This document shows positions 33,954 to 43,790 of a stretch of DNA of 64,000 nt, piece by piece. Under the pieces are notes generated by a model. It did no database searches, was not told the origin of the DNA, and was given only the letters and a program-made list of their open reading frames with translations. The stretch is from Halodurantibacterium flavum (GTDB lineage: Bacteria; Pseudomonadota; Alphaproteobacteria; Rhodobacterales; Rhodobacteraceae): contig NZ_JBHUGH010000005.1 of NCBI RefSeq assembly GCF_042681825.1, forward strand, positions 310,001 to 374,000, read 5' to 3'. A program made the translations under genes and the position numbers. The number at the start of each line of letters is the position of its first letter. The stretch's first letter is position 1.

Positions 33954-36031
33954 TCCTCGGTATCCTCCAGCACGAGCAGGCTGCGCGGCGGCACCTCGAT
34001 CTGGCCGCCCTCGATCGTGGGGGCGCGGCGCAGATGCAGGCTGCCCGCATCGCTGTCCACCAGGCAGAACCAGTTCGCCCCATAGGCCGGCTGCGGCAGG
34101 CTGAAGGCGACCGGTTCGAAATGGCTGTTGAAGAGCGCCAGAAGCCCCTGTGTCGTGTTCTGGAGCCGCATCCCCAATGTGCGGGCGTCCGGGTTGTGCC
34201 AGTCGCCCTCGGTCATCGCGGTTCCGTCCGGGCGCAGCCAGGCGACATCCACCCGTCCGTTCCCCTTGTGCAGGAACGCGGGCTGCGACAGCAGCGGCCG
34301 CGACCGGCGCAGCGCGATCAGACCCCGCAGGAACTCTGCGAAAGCCGCGTTTCGCGGCTCGATATCGGCGAGGTCGAGCCAGTTCATCTCGTTGTCCTGG
34401 CAATAGGCGTTGTTGTTGCCGCCCTGGCTGCGGCCGATCTCGTCGCCCATCAGGATCATCGGCGTCCCCTGCGACAAAAGCAGCGTCGCCATCATCGCCC
34501 GACGCAGCTTGTCGCGCAGCGCCAGAATATCGGGATCGTCCGTCGGCCCCTCGACGCCGCAGTTCCAGCTGCGGTTGTCGGAATGGCCGTCGCGGTTGTC
34601 TTCCTGGTTCGCCTCATTGTGCTTGTCGTTGTAGCTGACCGTATCCATCAGCGTGAAACCGTCATGGGCGGTGACGAAATTCACGCTTGCCCAGGGCCTC
34701 CGGCCGCGCCGGTCGAACCGTTCCGCCGTGCCCGTAAGCCGCGAGGCCAGCGCCGGCAGCATCGACTGGTCGCCCTTCCAATAGGACCGGACGGTGTCGC
34801 GATACTGGTCGTTCCACTCGGCCCAGCCGGGCGGGAAGTTCCCGACCTGGTAGCCGTTGACGCCGGTATCCCAGGGCTCGGCGATCAGTTTGACCTTGGA
34901 AAGGACGGGGTCCTGTCGCACCGCATCAAGGAAGGTCGCGTTGGGGCTGAACTGGTCGCGGTCGCGCCCCAGCGAAGACGCCAGGTCGAAGCGGAACCCG
35001 TCGACGTGACAGCTCTCTACCCAGTAGCGCAGGCTGTCCATGACCATCTGCAGGACGCGCGGATGGGTCATGTTGACCGTGTTTCCGGTTCCCGTGGTAT
35101 CGAAGTAATAGCGCGGGTCGTCGGCGAGGATATAGTAGCTCGCATTGTCGATCCCGCGGAAGGACAGCGTGGGGCCCATCTGGTTGCCCTCGGCCGTGTG
35201 GTTATAAACCACGTCGAGGATCACCTCGATCCCGGCCTCATGCAGGCGGCGCACCATCAGCTTGAATTCGTGCAGGTTCGCACCGGGCGAGATATAGCGG
35301 GTCGCGGGCGCGAAGAAGCCGACGGTGTTGTAGCCCCAGTAATTCGTCAGCCCTTTTTCGATCAGGTAGCGGTCGTCGAAAAAGGCCTGCGTGGGCATAA
35401 GCTCGATCGCCGTCACGCCCAGCTTGACCAGATGGTCGATCGCATGCGGGTCGGCCAGCCCGCCGAAGCTGCCGCGCAGGTTGTCGGGGACGCCGGGGTG
35501 CCGCACGGTCATGCCCTTGACATGCGCCTCATAGATGATCGTGTCGGCCCAGGGCACATTGGGGCGGATGTCCGGCCCCCATGTCACGGCGGGGTCCACC
35601 ACCACGCATTTCGGCATGACAAAGGCGCTGTCGCGCCGGTCGAACGACAGGTCCGCCCGGCTGTGGCCGATCCGATAGCCAAAGACCGCGTCATGCCACC
35701 GGATTTCGTCGCGCAGTTCCAGCGCATAGGGGTCGAGCACCAGCTTGTTCGGGTTGAAGCGATGCCCGTTCGCCGGGTCGTAGGGTCCGTGGACACGATA
35801 GCCATAAAGCTGGCCGGGCCGGATCTCGGGCAGGTATCCGTGCCAGACCTCATCAGTGTATTCCGGCAACGGGATGCGCGCGGTTTCGCGCCGGCCCCGG
35901 CTGTCGAACAGGCACAGTTCCACCTTGGTCGCATGGGCGGAAAAGATCGCGAAATTCGTCCCCGACCCATCCCAGGAGGCCCCAAGGGTGGCAGGCGTCC
36001 CTTCCAGGACGGTGAATTCATGTTTGCTCAT
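33950..36031 (-). CDS. glgX: Glycogen debranching enzyme GlgX/TreX
   Basis: 693 residues from ATG 36031 (MSKHEFTVLEGTPATLGASW). An E-set domain (GTNFAIFSAHATKVELCLFD) precedes the GH13 barrel with VTAIELMPTQAFFDDRYL, VVYNHTAEGNQMGPTLSFRG, nucleophile FRFDLASSLGRD (Asp about 349), acid IAEPWDTG (about 385) and FVTAHDGFTLMDTVSYNDK. It removes alpha-1,6 branches; next to treY and treZ it plays the TreX role of supplying linear maltodextrin. Overlaps glgB by ATGA. Confidence 0.95.
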   Translation of the reverse strand: MSKHEFTVLEGTPATLGASWDGSGTNFAIFSAHATKVELCLFDSRGRRETARIPLPEYTDEVWHGYLPEIRPGQLYGYRVHGPYDPANGHRFNPNKLVLDPYALELRDEIRWHDAVFGYRIGHSRADLSFDRRDSAFVMPKCVVVDPAVTWGPDIRPNVPWADTIIYEAHVKGMTVRHPGVPDNLRGSFGGLADPHAIDHLVKLGVTAIELMPTQAFFDDRYLIEKGLTNYWGYNTVGFFAPATRYISPGANLHEFKLMVRRLHEAGIEVILDVVYNHTAEGNQMGPTLSFRGIDNASYYILADDPRYYFDTTGTGNTVNMTHPRVLQMVMDSLRYWVESCHVDGFRFDLASSLGRDRDQFSPNATFLDAVRQDPVLSKVKLIAEPWDTGVNGYQVGNFPPGWAEWNDQYRDTVRSYWKGDQSMLPALASRLTGTAERFDRRGRRPWASVNFVTAHDGFTLMDTVSYNDKHNEANQEDNRDGHSDNRSWNCGVEGPTDDPDILALRDKLRRAMMATLLLSQGTPMILMGDEIGRSQGGNNNAYCQDNEMNWLDLADIEPRNAAFAEFLRGLIALRRSRPLLSQPAFLHKGNGRVDVAWLRPDGTAMTEGDWHNPDARTLGMRLQNTTQGLLALFNSHFEPVAFSLPQPAYGANWFCLVDSDAGSLHLRRAPTIEGGQIEVPPRSLLVLEDTEE

Positions 36032-38226
36032 GCCGGGGTGATCACAATCGTGGCCAGGGGTGGAAGGGTCAGTCGAAGCGATTGGTCGCGGCCATGCCAA
36101 GGCGTTTCATCCGCCTGCATGAGCCCGTGATTGCCGACATTCGAGCCGCCGTAACGGTCCGCGTCTGTATTGAGAATTTCGCGCCAGCCGCCGGGGCGCG
36201 GCACACCGATGCGGTAGTCATAGCGCGGGATCGGCGTCAGGTTGCAGGCGATGACCACCGGCGGTGCGTCCCCGTCAGAGGTGGCATCCGATTTCCGCAT
36301 GTAGACCAGCACGCTTTGTTCGGAATCGCTCGCGTCGATCCATTCGAACCCCTCGGGGTCGCAATCCAGCCGGTGCAGCGCCGGATGATCGCGATAGGCA
36401 CGGTTCAGGTCGGCCACCAGCGACTGCACGCCCTTGTGCAGCGGATCGTCCAGCAGGTGCCAGTCCAGCGACTGGTCGTGGTTCCACTCGCGGTCCTGCG
36501 CGAACTCGCCGCCCATGAACAGGAGCTTCTTGCCCGGATGGGTCCACATGAAGCCGAAATAGGCCCGCAGGTTCGCGAATTTCTGCCAGCGGTCCCCGGC
36601 CATCTGCCGGATCAGCGACCCCTTGCCATGCACCACCTCGTCATGGCTCAGCGGCAGGACGAAATCCTCGGAAAAGGCGTAGACGAGGCCGAAGGTGAGG
36701 TCATGCTGGTGATGGCGGCGATGGATCGGGTCGCGCCGGAAATAGCCCAGCGTGTCATGCATCCAGCCCATGTTCCACTTGAACCCGAAACCAAGCCCGC
36801 CATCGGACACCGGGCGGCTGACCTTGGGAAAGGCGGTGGATTCCTCGGCGATGGTGATCGCGCCGGGGTGGTCCTGCTGCACGCGCTCGTTCACCTCTCG
36901 CAGGAAGGAAATCGCCTCCAGATTCTCGCGGCCCCCATACTGGTTCGGGATCCACTGCCCTTCCTGCCGGGAATAGTCGAGGTAGAGCATCGAGGCCACC
37001 GCATCGACCCGCAGCGCGTCGATATGGAACCGGTCGAGCCAGTAAAGCGCGCTCGACTGCAGGAAGTTCGCCACCTCACGCCGGCCGAAATTGTAGATCA
37101 GCGTGTTCCAGTCCTGATGAAAGCCCTGCCGCGGATCCTCGTGTTCGTAAAGCGCCGTGCCGTCGAACCGCGCCAATCCGTGCGCGTCCGACGGGAAATG
37201 CGCCGGCACCCAGTCGAGGATCACGCCGATCCCGGCCTCATGCAGGCGGTCCACCAGCCGCGCAAAGGCCTCGGGCGAGCCGTAGCGGCTCGTCGGCGCG
37301 AAAAGCCCGATGGGCTGATAGCCCCAGGACCCGGTAAAGGGATGCTCGCTGACCGGCAGGAACTCGACATGGGTGAACCCCATCTCGACCACGTAGGGCA
37401 CCAGAAGATCGGCAAGCGCGTCGTAGTCCAGCAGCTCGTTCTGCCCGCCGCGCCGCCACGAGCCCAGATGCACCTCATAGATCGAGATCGGGGCGCGGCG
37501 GTCCTGACGTTCGGCGCGCGCGGCCATCCAGCCGCTGTCATGCCAGTCGTGATCCGGCATCCCGTGAATGATCGAGGCGGTTTCCGGGGGCTTTTCCTGC
37601 GCGAACCCGACCGGGTCGGTTTTCAGGGGCAGCCTTTCGCCATGGGCGCTGATGATCTCGTACTTGTAGATCTCGCCGGGGACCAGACCGGGGATGAAAA
37701 GTTCCCATATCCCCGGACCAAGACGTTTGCGCATCGCGTGGCGGCGCCCGTCCCAGGCGTTGAAATGCCCCACGACACTGACGCGCCGCGCATTGGGCGC
37801 CCAGACGGCAAAGGCCACGCCGGCCACGCCCTCATGCGTTACCGGGCGGGCGCCGAGCCGTTCGTAAAGGCGGTGATGCCGACCCTCGGCCAGCAGGTAT
37901 TCGTCCATCTCGCCCAGGACGGGCCCAAAGCGATAGGGATCTCCCATCTCCCATTCATGGTCCCCGGCCTTCATGGCGAGGTGATAGGCCCCGGGCGGCG
38001 CGTCGCCCGCGAAAAACCCCTCGGGGTGGAGACGCGACAGGGGGCTGCGCCCCGCCTCGGTCACGACCGCGACCTCGGCGGCCTGCGGGGCAAAGACCCG
38101 CACCTGCCCGTGATGGGGACCGAGGATCGCAAAGGGATCGTGATGCGTGCCGCGCACGATTGCCTCTACCTCCGCCGCGTTCAGCCCTTCGGGCAGGGTT
38201 TCGGGGAAAGTCGCAACTTTGGTCAT
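36028..38226 (-). CDS. glgB: 1,4-alpha-glucan branching enzyme GlgB
   Basis: 732 residues from ATG 38226, overlapping the upstream stop. An N1 domain (RGTHHDPFAILGPHHGQVRV), the CBM48 domain (VAFAVWAPNARRVSVVGHFN) and the barrel with VEFLPVSEHPFTGSWGYQPI, nucleophile LRVDAVASMLYLDYSR (Asp about 408), acid IAEESTAFP (about 461) and LPLSHDEVVHGKGSL are present. It introduces alpha-1,6 branches into the chains made by GlgE. No glgA or glgC is in this operon. Confidence 0.97.
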   Translation of the reverse strand: MTKVATFPETLPEGLNAAEVEAIVRGTHHDPFAILGPHHGQVRVFAPQAAEVAVVTEAGRSPLSRLHPEGFFAGDAPPGAYHLAMKAGDHEWEMGDPYRFGPVLGEMDEYLLAEGRHHRLYERLGARPVTHEGVAGVAFAVWAPNARRVSVVGHFNAWDGRRHAMRKRLGPGIWELFIPGLVPGEIYKYEIISAHGERLPLKTDPVGFAQEKPPETASIIHGMPDHDWHDSGWMAARAERQDRRAPISIYEVHLGSWRRGGQNELLDYDALADLLVPYVVEMGFTHVEFLPVSEHPFTGSWGYQPIGLFAPTSRYGSPEAFARLVDRLHEAGIGVILDWVPAHFPSDAHGLARFDGTALYEHEDPRQGFHQDWNTLIYNFGRREVANFLQSSALYWLDRFHIDALRVDAVASMLYLDYSRQEGQWIPNQYGGRENLEAISFLREVNERVQQDHPGAITIAEESTAFPKVSRPVSDGGLGFGFKWNMGWMHDTLGYFRRDPIHRRHHQHDLTFGLVYAFSEDFVLPLSHDEVVHGKGSLIRQMAGDRWQKFANLRAYFGFMWTHPGKKLLFMGGEFAQDREWNHDQSLDWHLLDDPLHKGVQSLVADLNRAYRDHPALHRLDCDPEGFEWIDASDSEQSVLVYMRKSDATSDGDAPPVVIACNLTPIPRYDYRIGVPRPGGWREILNTDADRYGGSNVGNHGLMQADETPWHGRDQSLRLTLPPLATIVITPA

Positions 38227-41200
38227 GGTGTCTCCCGCGCCAACAGGTCGAGAATTCCGCTCAGCGGAATGCCCACCCATGTCGGCCTGTTGCCGAGTTC
38301 ATATGCGGTCTCGTAGACCGCCTTTTGCAGCAGGAAGAGGTCAAGCAGCGCCTGCGTCGCCTCTGCACTGTCGGGCAGGCTGGGCGCCCCTTCGGCGTGG
38401 TCACGATAGGCGTTCAGGAATTCGCGCCCCACCTGCTGCCGCCATTCCTCGATCCGGTCGAGCGCGCGGTCCGCCGTGGCGCCAAAGCTTGCCCGGTGCC
38501 GCGTGATCACCGAAAGCGCCGCATAGTCGAAGGACCGCAGCATCCCCGCCACGTCCCGCAGCGGAGAGGACTTGGCCCGCCGCTCTTCCAGACTGCGCGC
38601 GGGTTCGCCCTCGAAGTCGATGATGGCCACGTCGTTCTGCGCCAGCAGCACCTGCCCCAGGTGATAATCTCCGTGGATGCGCGACAGCTTGCCCGAGGGG
38701 CGCATCTGGCCCACCGCGCGCAACCGCCCGAGCAGCGCTTCCCGCTGATCGAGCAGCGCCGCCGCCAGCGGTGCGGCATCGTCGGGCAGTTGCGCCTGCT
38801 CCAGCCGGTCCAACAGCGCCCGGGCCTCGGCCTCCGCCCCTTCGGCCCACTGGCGCAGGTGATCCTGCGTCAGGTCCTCAAGCGCAAAGGCCGCGTCCTC
38901 GGTGTCGGTGGCAAGGGCCTTGTGCAGTTCCGCCGTGCGCTGACCCAGGAGGGCGCCGATGCCCAGCGGAAAATCGAAAGCGGGCGTTTCGGACGGCACG
39001 TCGCTGGTCGAGGACCAGGTCTCATGCTCGTTCAGTTCCAGCATGAGTGCGTCGAAAATTCCGGTCCAGGCATCGCCCCGGTTCGCGACAAAGGCAAAGG
39101 CCGCGGCAAGCGTCGTCGCGCCCTCGCCCTGATGCGCGACCTGCCCCAGATAGCGGGGGGTGTGTTCAAAGCCCGCCACCTCGGTCAGAAAGCGCGCGAC
39201 CTCTACATCCGGCTGTTCCCCGGCCCGCAGGCGGCGATAGAGCTTGAGGATGATCTTGTCGCTGAAGGCTATCGAGAGGTTCGACTGTTCCGCCCCCAAT
39301 TGACGCGGATCGCCGGGCTCGGCGATGTCGCGCAGCGCGTCCGTGCCTTCGAAGCGCAGGGACCCGCGGGTCGCGCCCTCCTTCATGCAGTCCAGAAGGA
39401 CCTGCGGCAGCCGTTCGTCATAGGCGCCGTCGATCAGCGCCCCCACCCGCGCCGTATGCCGGATCTTGGCCAGCGTGTAGGACAGTTTCGGGGCACCGGG
39501 GCGCAGGTTCTCGTCACCCCAGCGCGCGGTGATGGGCAGGAAGTAGCTCTGCTCTTCGGCGCCCAGCGAGACGTCGACCGAGACGAGCGCATGTTCCCCC
39601 TGCCCCAGTTCCCCCAGGGGTGTCAGGCGCACCGCGCCGATGGTGTCGCCCTTGGCGGCAAACCAGCGTTGCAGGGGCAGCCATTGCGGCAGCACGTCAT
39701 TCTGGAACTGCGTGCCCTCGCGCCCTTTCAGCGCCGTCTGCACGCGCCCGTCGCGGGCCGTCAGCGTCATGAACTCGGGCAGGATATCGGGCAGCACCTC
39801 GTGCCAGCTTGGCGTTTCCTCATCCTGGCTGAGCGCGAACCAGTAGAACCCATAGGCCGGAAGCGTCAGCATGTAGGGCAGATCGCCCACCGGCGGAAAG
39901 GCGGACCGGCCCGTAAGCTCAACCGGAACCGTATCGCGGTACCGCGCGAGATCGAGTTCCACCGCCTGCGCGCTGTCCGACAGGTTCGCGACGCAGAGAT
40001 AGGCACGTCCCTCATGTTCGCGCACATAGGCCAGAACCTTGCGGTTGCGCGGGTAAAGCAGCGTCATCGTCCCCCGGCCAAAGGCCGGATGCTGCTTGCG
40101 GACGGTAATCATCCGCCGCATCCAGTTCAGCAGCGAGGAAGGATCGTCCGCCTGCGCCTCGACGTTTATCACCTGATGGCCATAGACCGCGTCGATGATG
40201 ACGGGCAGGTAAAGCTCCTGCGGCTTGGCGCGGGAAAAGCCGGCATTGCGGTCGCCGGACCACTGCATAGGCGTGCGCACCCCGTCGCGGTCGCCCAGGT
40301 AATAGTTGTCACCCATGCCGATTTCATCGCCGTAATAGATGATCGGGGTGCCCGGCATCGACAGCAGCATCGAGTTCATCAATTCGATCTTGCGGCGGTC
40401 GTTCTGCATCAGCGGCGCAAGCCGGCGGCGGATGCCGAGGTTGATGCGCGCGCGTGTGTCGGCGGCATAGGTCTGCCAGAGGTAGTCGCGTTCCTCGGAC
40501 GTGACCATTTCCAGCGTCAGCTCGTCATGGTTGCGCAGGAAGATGCCCCACTGGCAGTTCTCGGGGATCTCGGGCGTCTGGCGGATGATGTCGGTGATCG
40601 GGTGCCGGTCGGCCTGTGCCAGCGCCATGTACATCCGCGGCATCAGCGGGAAGTGAAAGCCCATGTGACACTCGTCGCCCTCGCCGAAATAGGGACGCGT
40701 GTCCTCGGGCCACTGGTTCGCCTCGGCCAGCAGCATCCGGTCGGGGAAATGCGCGTCCAGATCGGCGCGGATCCTTTTCAGGACGTCATGGGTTTCGGGC
40801 AGGTTCTCGTTGTTGGTGCCGTCGCGTTCGACCAGATAGGGGATCGCATCGAGCCGCAGCCCGTCCACTCCCATGTCGAGCCACATGCGCATGACCTTCA
40901 GCACTTCTTCCAGCACGCGGGGATTGTCGAAGTTCAGGTCGGGCTGGTGCGAATAGAAGCGGTGCCAGTAATAGGCGCCGGCCACCGGGTCCCAGGTCCA
41001 GTTCGACTTTTCCGTATCGAGAAAGATGATCCGGGTTTCGGGCCATTTCTCATCCGTGTCCGACCAGACATACCAGTCGCGCGCCGCCGAGCCCGGCTTG
41101 GCCCGCCGCGCCTTCTGGAACCACGGGTGCTGGTCGGAGGTGTGGTTGATGACCAGTTCGGTGATGACCCGGATGCCGCGGCGGTGCGCCTCGCTCACGA

Positions 41201-41516
41201 AGGCCTTGAAGTCCTTCATGTTGCCGTAGGACGGGTTGATCGAGCGATAGTCCGAGATGTCATAGCCATCATCGCGCAGCGGCGAGGGATAGAAGGGCAG
41301 CACCCAGATCGCGGTGACGCCAAGTTCCTGCACATAGTCCAGCCGCTGCATCAGCCCGGCGAAATCGCCGATACCGTCGCCGTTGCTGTCCTGGAACGCC
41401 TTGATGTGCAGCTGATAGATGACCGCGTCCTTGTACCAGTCGGACTGGCTGCGGTCGAAATCGCCGGACCGCACCGCAAAGCTGGCATTGTCTTTTTTCG
41501 TGAGGGGAAGGTTCAT
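38223..41516 (-). CDS. treS: Trehalose synthase fused to maltokinase (TreS-Mak/Pep2)
   Basis: 1097 residues, roughly two proteins joined. Residues 1-560 are GH13 trehalose synthase: WYKDAVIYQLHIKAFQDSNG, GLRLDAIPYLVERDG (Asp about 223), LLAEANQWPEDT (Glu about 265), FLRNHDELTLEMV. The rest is a maltokinase: kinase-like N-lobe, then IHGDYHLGQVLL (about 948) and AIIDFEGEP (about 966) as catalytic and metal-binding loops. The fusion isomerises trehalose to maltose and phosphorylates it to maltose-1-phosphate for GlgE. Start overlaps the glgE stop by one nt (TGATG). Confidence 0.96.
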   Translation of the reverse strand: MNLPLTKKDNASFAVRSGDFDRSQSDWYKDAVIYQLHIKAFQDSNGDGIGDFAGLMQRLDYVQELGVTAIWVLPFYPSPLRDDGYDISDYRSINPSYGNMKDFKAFVSEAHRRGIRVITELVINHTSDQHPWFQKARRAKPGSAARDWYVWSDTDEKWPETRIIFLDTEKSNWTWDPVAGAYYWHRFYSHQPDLNFDNPRVLEEVLKVMRMWLDMGVDGLRLDAIPYLVERDGTNNENLPETHDVLKRIRADLDAHFPDRMLLAEANQWPEDTRPYFGEGDECHMGFHFPLMPRMYMALAQADRHPITDIIRQTPEIPENCQWGIFLRNHDELTLEMVTSEERDYLWQTYAADTRARINLGIRRRLAPLMQNDRRKIELMNSMLLSMPGTPIIYYGDEIGMGDNYYLGDRDGVRTPMQWSGDRNAGFSRAKPQELYLPVIIDAVYGHQVINVEAQADDPSSLLNWMRRMITVRKQHPAFGRGTMTLLYPRNRKVLAYVREHEGRAYLCVANLSDSAQAVELDLARYRDTVPVELTGRSAFPPVGDLPYMLTLPAYGFYWFALSQDEETPSWHEVLPDILPEFMTLTARDGRVQTALKGREGTQFQNDVLPQWLPLQRWFAAKGDTIGAVRLTPLGELGQGEHALVSVDVSLGAEEQSYFLPITARWGDENLRPGAPKLSYTLAKIRHTARVGALIDGAYDERLPQVLLDCMKEGATRGSLRFEGTDALRDIAEPGDPRQLGAEQSNLSIAFSDKIILKLYRRLRAGEQPDVEVARFLTEVAGFEHTPRYLGQVAHQGEGATTLAAAFAFVANRGDAWTGIFDALMLELNEHETWSSTSDVPSETPAFDFPLGIGALLGQRTAELHKALATDTEDAAFALEDLTQDHLRQWAEGAEAEARALLDRLEQAQLPDDAAPLAAALLDQREALLGRLRAVGQMRPSGKLSRIHGDYHLGQVLLAQNDVAIIDFEGEPARSLEERRAKSSPLRDVAGMLRSFDYAALSVITRHRASFGATADRALDRIEEWRQQVGREFLNAYRDHAEGAPSLPDSAEATQALLDLFLLQKAVYETAYELGNRPTWVGIPLSGILDLLARETP

Positions 41517-43672
41517 CAGCGCGGCACTCCGGGCGCGAAAATCTGCCAGATGGCATAGGGACGGGTTTCGGGGTCAAGCTCGAGCCACTGGTATTTGCCG
41601 TGCCAGGTAAAGCTGTTGCCGTGGATCAGGTCGCGCACCTCGACCGAGGCGTCATCGGGCAGGCCGAATTCCCACAGCGGCACCTCGAATTGAAAGCTCT
41701 GCACGTTGTGGGGATCGAGGTTCACATGGATCAGCACGAAATCGTCGCCCGCCTGCTTGCCATAGGCCAGAACCTGATCGTTCCCCGCGTGGTAGAACGA
41801 GAGGTTGTCAAAGCCCTGCAATGCCGGGTGTTCGGCGCGCAGGCGGTTCATCAGGCGGATATCGTCCTTGATATGACCGGGCTGGTCCATGTCCCAGACC
41901 CGGATCTCGTATTTCTCGGAATTGAGGTATTCCTCCTTGCCCGGGACGGGCGCGGCCTCGCAGATCTCATAGCCGTTATAGACGCCGTAATTGCCGCCCA
42001 GCGTCGCCGCCAGCACCAGCCGGGTGCGAAAGCCGGGCCGCCCGCTGGTCTGCAGGAATTTCGGGTTGATGTCGGGCGTGTTGACGAAAAAGTTCGGCCG
42101 CATGTAGTGGCGGCATTCTTCCTGCGTCAGCTCGGTCAGGTATTCGGTGATCTCGGCCTTCTCGTTTCGCCAGGTGAAATAGGAATAGGACTGGGCAAAG
42201 CCGATTTTCGCCAGACGCTTCATCACCTTGGGCCGGGTAAAGGCCTCGGCCAGGAAGATCACGTCGGGATGCGCGTTCCGCACCTCGGCGATCATCCATT
42301 CCCAGAACGGAAACGGCTTGGTGTGCGGGTTGTCAACGCGGAAAATCCGCACGCCGTGGCCGACCCAGAACAGCACGACATCGCGCAGCGCATACCAGAG
42401 GCCCGGCAGGGCATCGCGATAGAAATGTACGTTGACGATATCCTCGTATTTCTTGGGCGGGTTCTCGGCGAACTTGATCGACCCGTCCGGGCGCCAGTCG
42501 AACCATTCGGGATGTTCCCTGATCCAGGGATGATCCGGCGAGCACTGGATCGCAAAGTCGAGCGCGATTTCCAGCCCGTGGTCGCGTGCGGCATCCATCA
42601 GCCGGCGGAAATCGTCGAATGTCCCAAGCTCGGGATGCAGCGCGTCGTGCCCGCCCTCGGGCGCGCCGATGGCATAGGGGCTGCCCGGCTCACCCTCTTG
42701 CGCGGTCAGACTGTTGTTGCGGCCCTTGCGGTTCGTCTTGCCGATGGGGTGGATCGGCGGGAAATAAAGCACGTCAAAGCCCAGATCCCGCACATAGGGC
42801 AGCCGCGCGATCACATCGTCGAAGGTCCCGTGGCGGTTCACGTCGCCCGACTGCGAGCGTGGCATGATCTCATACCAGGCGCTGAAGGCGGCGGCGCGGC
42901 GGTCCACATGCAGCGGCAGCACCTTGTAGGGCGTCAGGTTCGTGCGCGGCCCGACAGCCTGCATCAGGTCCAGAACCTCGGGCGCGCCAAGACGGGCAAA
43001 GCGCGCGGCCTCGGCATCGGCGCCGGTATCCTTGGCGAGGGCCTTGTCCTCTTTCAACAGGTCCTTCAGGCGCTGCTTGTCCTCGCGGCCCGCGCGCCCC
43101 TCGACGCCCATGGCGGCCTCGATCAGCTGGCGGCCCTCTTCAAGCTCCAGCGCGATGGGCTGGCCGGCGGCGTGCTTTTTCGTCACCTCCTTGCGCCAGG
43201 TCGCATAAAGATCGCGCCACGCGACAAAGCTGATCTCGTAATCGCCCGGCTCGGGGAAGCGCGCCGTGACGGACCAGCGGTCGTTGACCAGGAAGGTCAT
43301 CGGCAGTTCCGAGAATTCGGGCGCACCCCGGGGGCGCCACAGGAACGCGGCGTCGATTTCGTCATGGCCGTCGGAAAAGATGTCGGCTTCGATCTCCACC
43401 GGCTCGCCGGCGACGACCTTGGCGGCAAAGCGGCCACCGTCGATTTCATGCGAAACACCCTCGATCGCCAGCCGGTCGGCAGCAAGGCTTTGCAGCGTCG
43501 GGTCGCCGACCGCAGCCTGCATGGCCGGCGCGCTGCCGGCGCTCATGCCCGCGCGCGCGGATCGTTTCGCGCCGGCTGTGCCGGCGACCTCGGCGCTCGC
43601 GCTTCGTCTCTTTTTCTTCGCGTCGGCGTTGGTCGTGGTGTCTGAATGAAGTTCTGGATTGCCTGCGGACAC
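41516..43672 (-). CDS. glgE: Alpha-1,4-glucan:maltose-1-phosphate maltosyltransferase GlgE
   Basis: 718 residues from GTG 43672. The N-domain (IEADIFSDGHDEIDAAFLW, EPGDYEISFVAWRDLYATWR) precedes the barrel with FDVLYFPPIHPIGKTNRKG, nucleophile IFRVDNPHTKPFPFWEW (Asp about 447), acid IFLAEAFTRPKVM (Glu about 476) and the GlgE-type SYSYFTWRNEKAEITEYL. It extends alpha-1,4 chains with maltosyl units from maltose-1-phosphate. The GTG has AAGGGGGA six nt upstream, while the in-frame ATG at 43696 has only CAAGG too close by. The first 50 residues are Ala/Ser/Lys-rich and unlike the family core, a likely disordered extension. First gene of the operon. Confidence 0.96.
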   Translation of the reverse strand: MSAGNPELHSDTTTNADAKKKRRSASAEVAGTAGAKRSARAGMSAGSAPAMQAAVGDPTLQSLAADRLAIEGVSHEIDGGRFAAKVVAGEPVEIEADIFSDGHDEIDAAFLWRPRGAPEFSELPMTFLVNDRWSVTARFPEPGDYEISFVAWRDLYATWRKEVTKKHAAGQPIALELEEGRQLIEAAMGVEGRAGREDKQRLKDLLKEDKALAKDTGADAEAARFARLGAPEVLDLMQAVGPRTNLTPYKVLPLHVDRRAAAFSAWYEIMPRSQSGDVNRHGTFDDVIARLPYVRDLGFDVLYFPPIHPIGKTNRKGRNNSLTAQEGEPGSPYAIGAPEGGHDALHPELGTFDDFRRLMDAARDHGLEIALDFAIQCSPDHPWIREHPEWFDWRPDGSIKFAENPPKKYEDIVNVHFYRDALPGLWYALRDVVLFWVGHGVRIFRVDNPHTKPFPFWEWMIAEVRNAHPDVIFLAEAFTRPKVMKRLAKIGFAQSYSYFTWRNEKAEITEYLTELTQEECRHYMRPNFFVNTPDINPKFLQTSGRPGFRTRLVLAATLGGNYGVYNGYEICEAAPVPGKEEYLNSEKYEIRVWDMDQPGHIKDDIRLMNRLRAEHPALQGFDNLSFYHAGNDQVLAYGKQAGDDFVLIHVNLDPHNVQSFQFEVPLWEFGLPDDASVEVRDLIHGNSFTWHGKYQWLELDPETRPYAIWQIFAPGVPR

Positions 43673-43678
43673 CGGCGG

Positions 43679-43686
43679 TCCCCCTT
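43679..43686 (-). promoter_or_regulatory. Shine-Dalgarno deciding the glgE GTG start
   Basis: AAGGGGGA on the minus strand, six nt before GTG 43672. The alternative ATG at 43696 lies upstream of this site, so the GTG is preferred. Confidence 0.6.
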
Positions 43687-43790
43687 GCTGCAGCATGCCT
43701 TGATCAACAGGCGCCCGGGGCAAAAGTTCCGGCACGCCCCGGGCGGCAGCGGGTATCTTTTTGCGTCGCAGCGTCACCGGCCGTGGCGAG

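Noticed and set aside
38160..41558. 1132-codon plus-strand ORF opposite treS-mak, and similar 560-750-codon ORFs opposite treY, malQ, treZ, glgX and glgB
   Set aside because: All mirror genuine GH13/GH77 genes; composition and lack of domains mark them as shadows.
43694..43696. ATG as glgE start
   Set aside because: Its Shine-Dalgarno is poor and too close, whereas GTG 43672 has AAGGGGGA at six nt.
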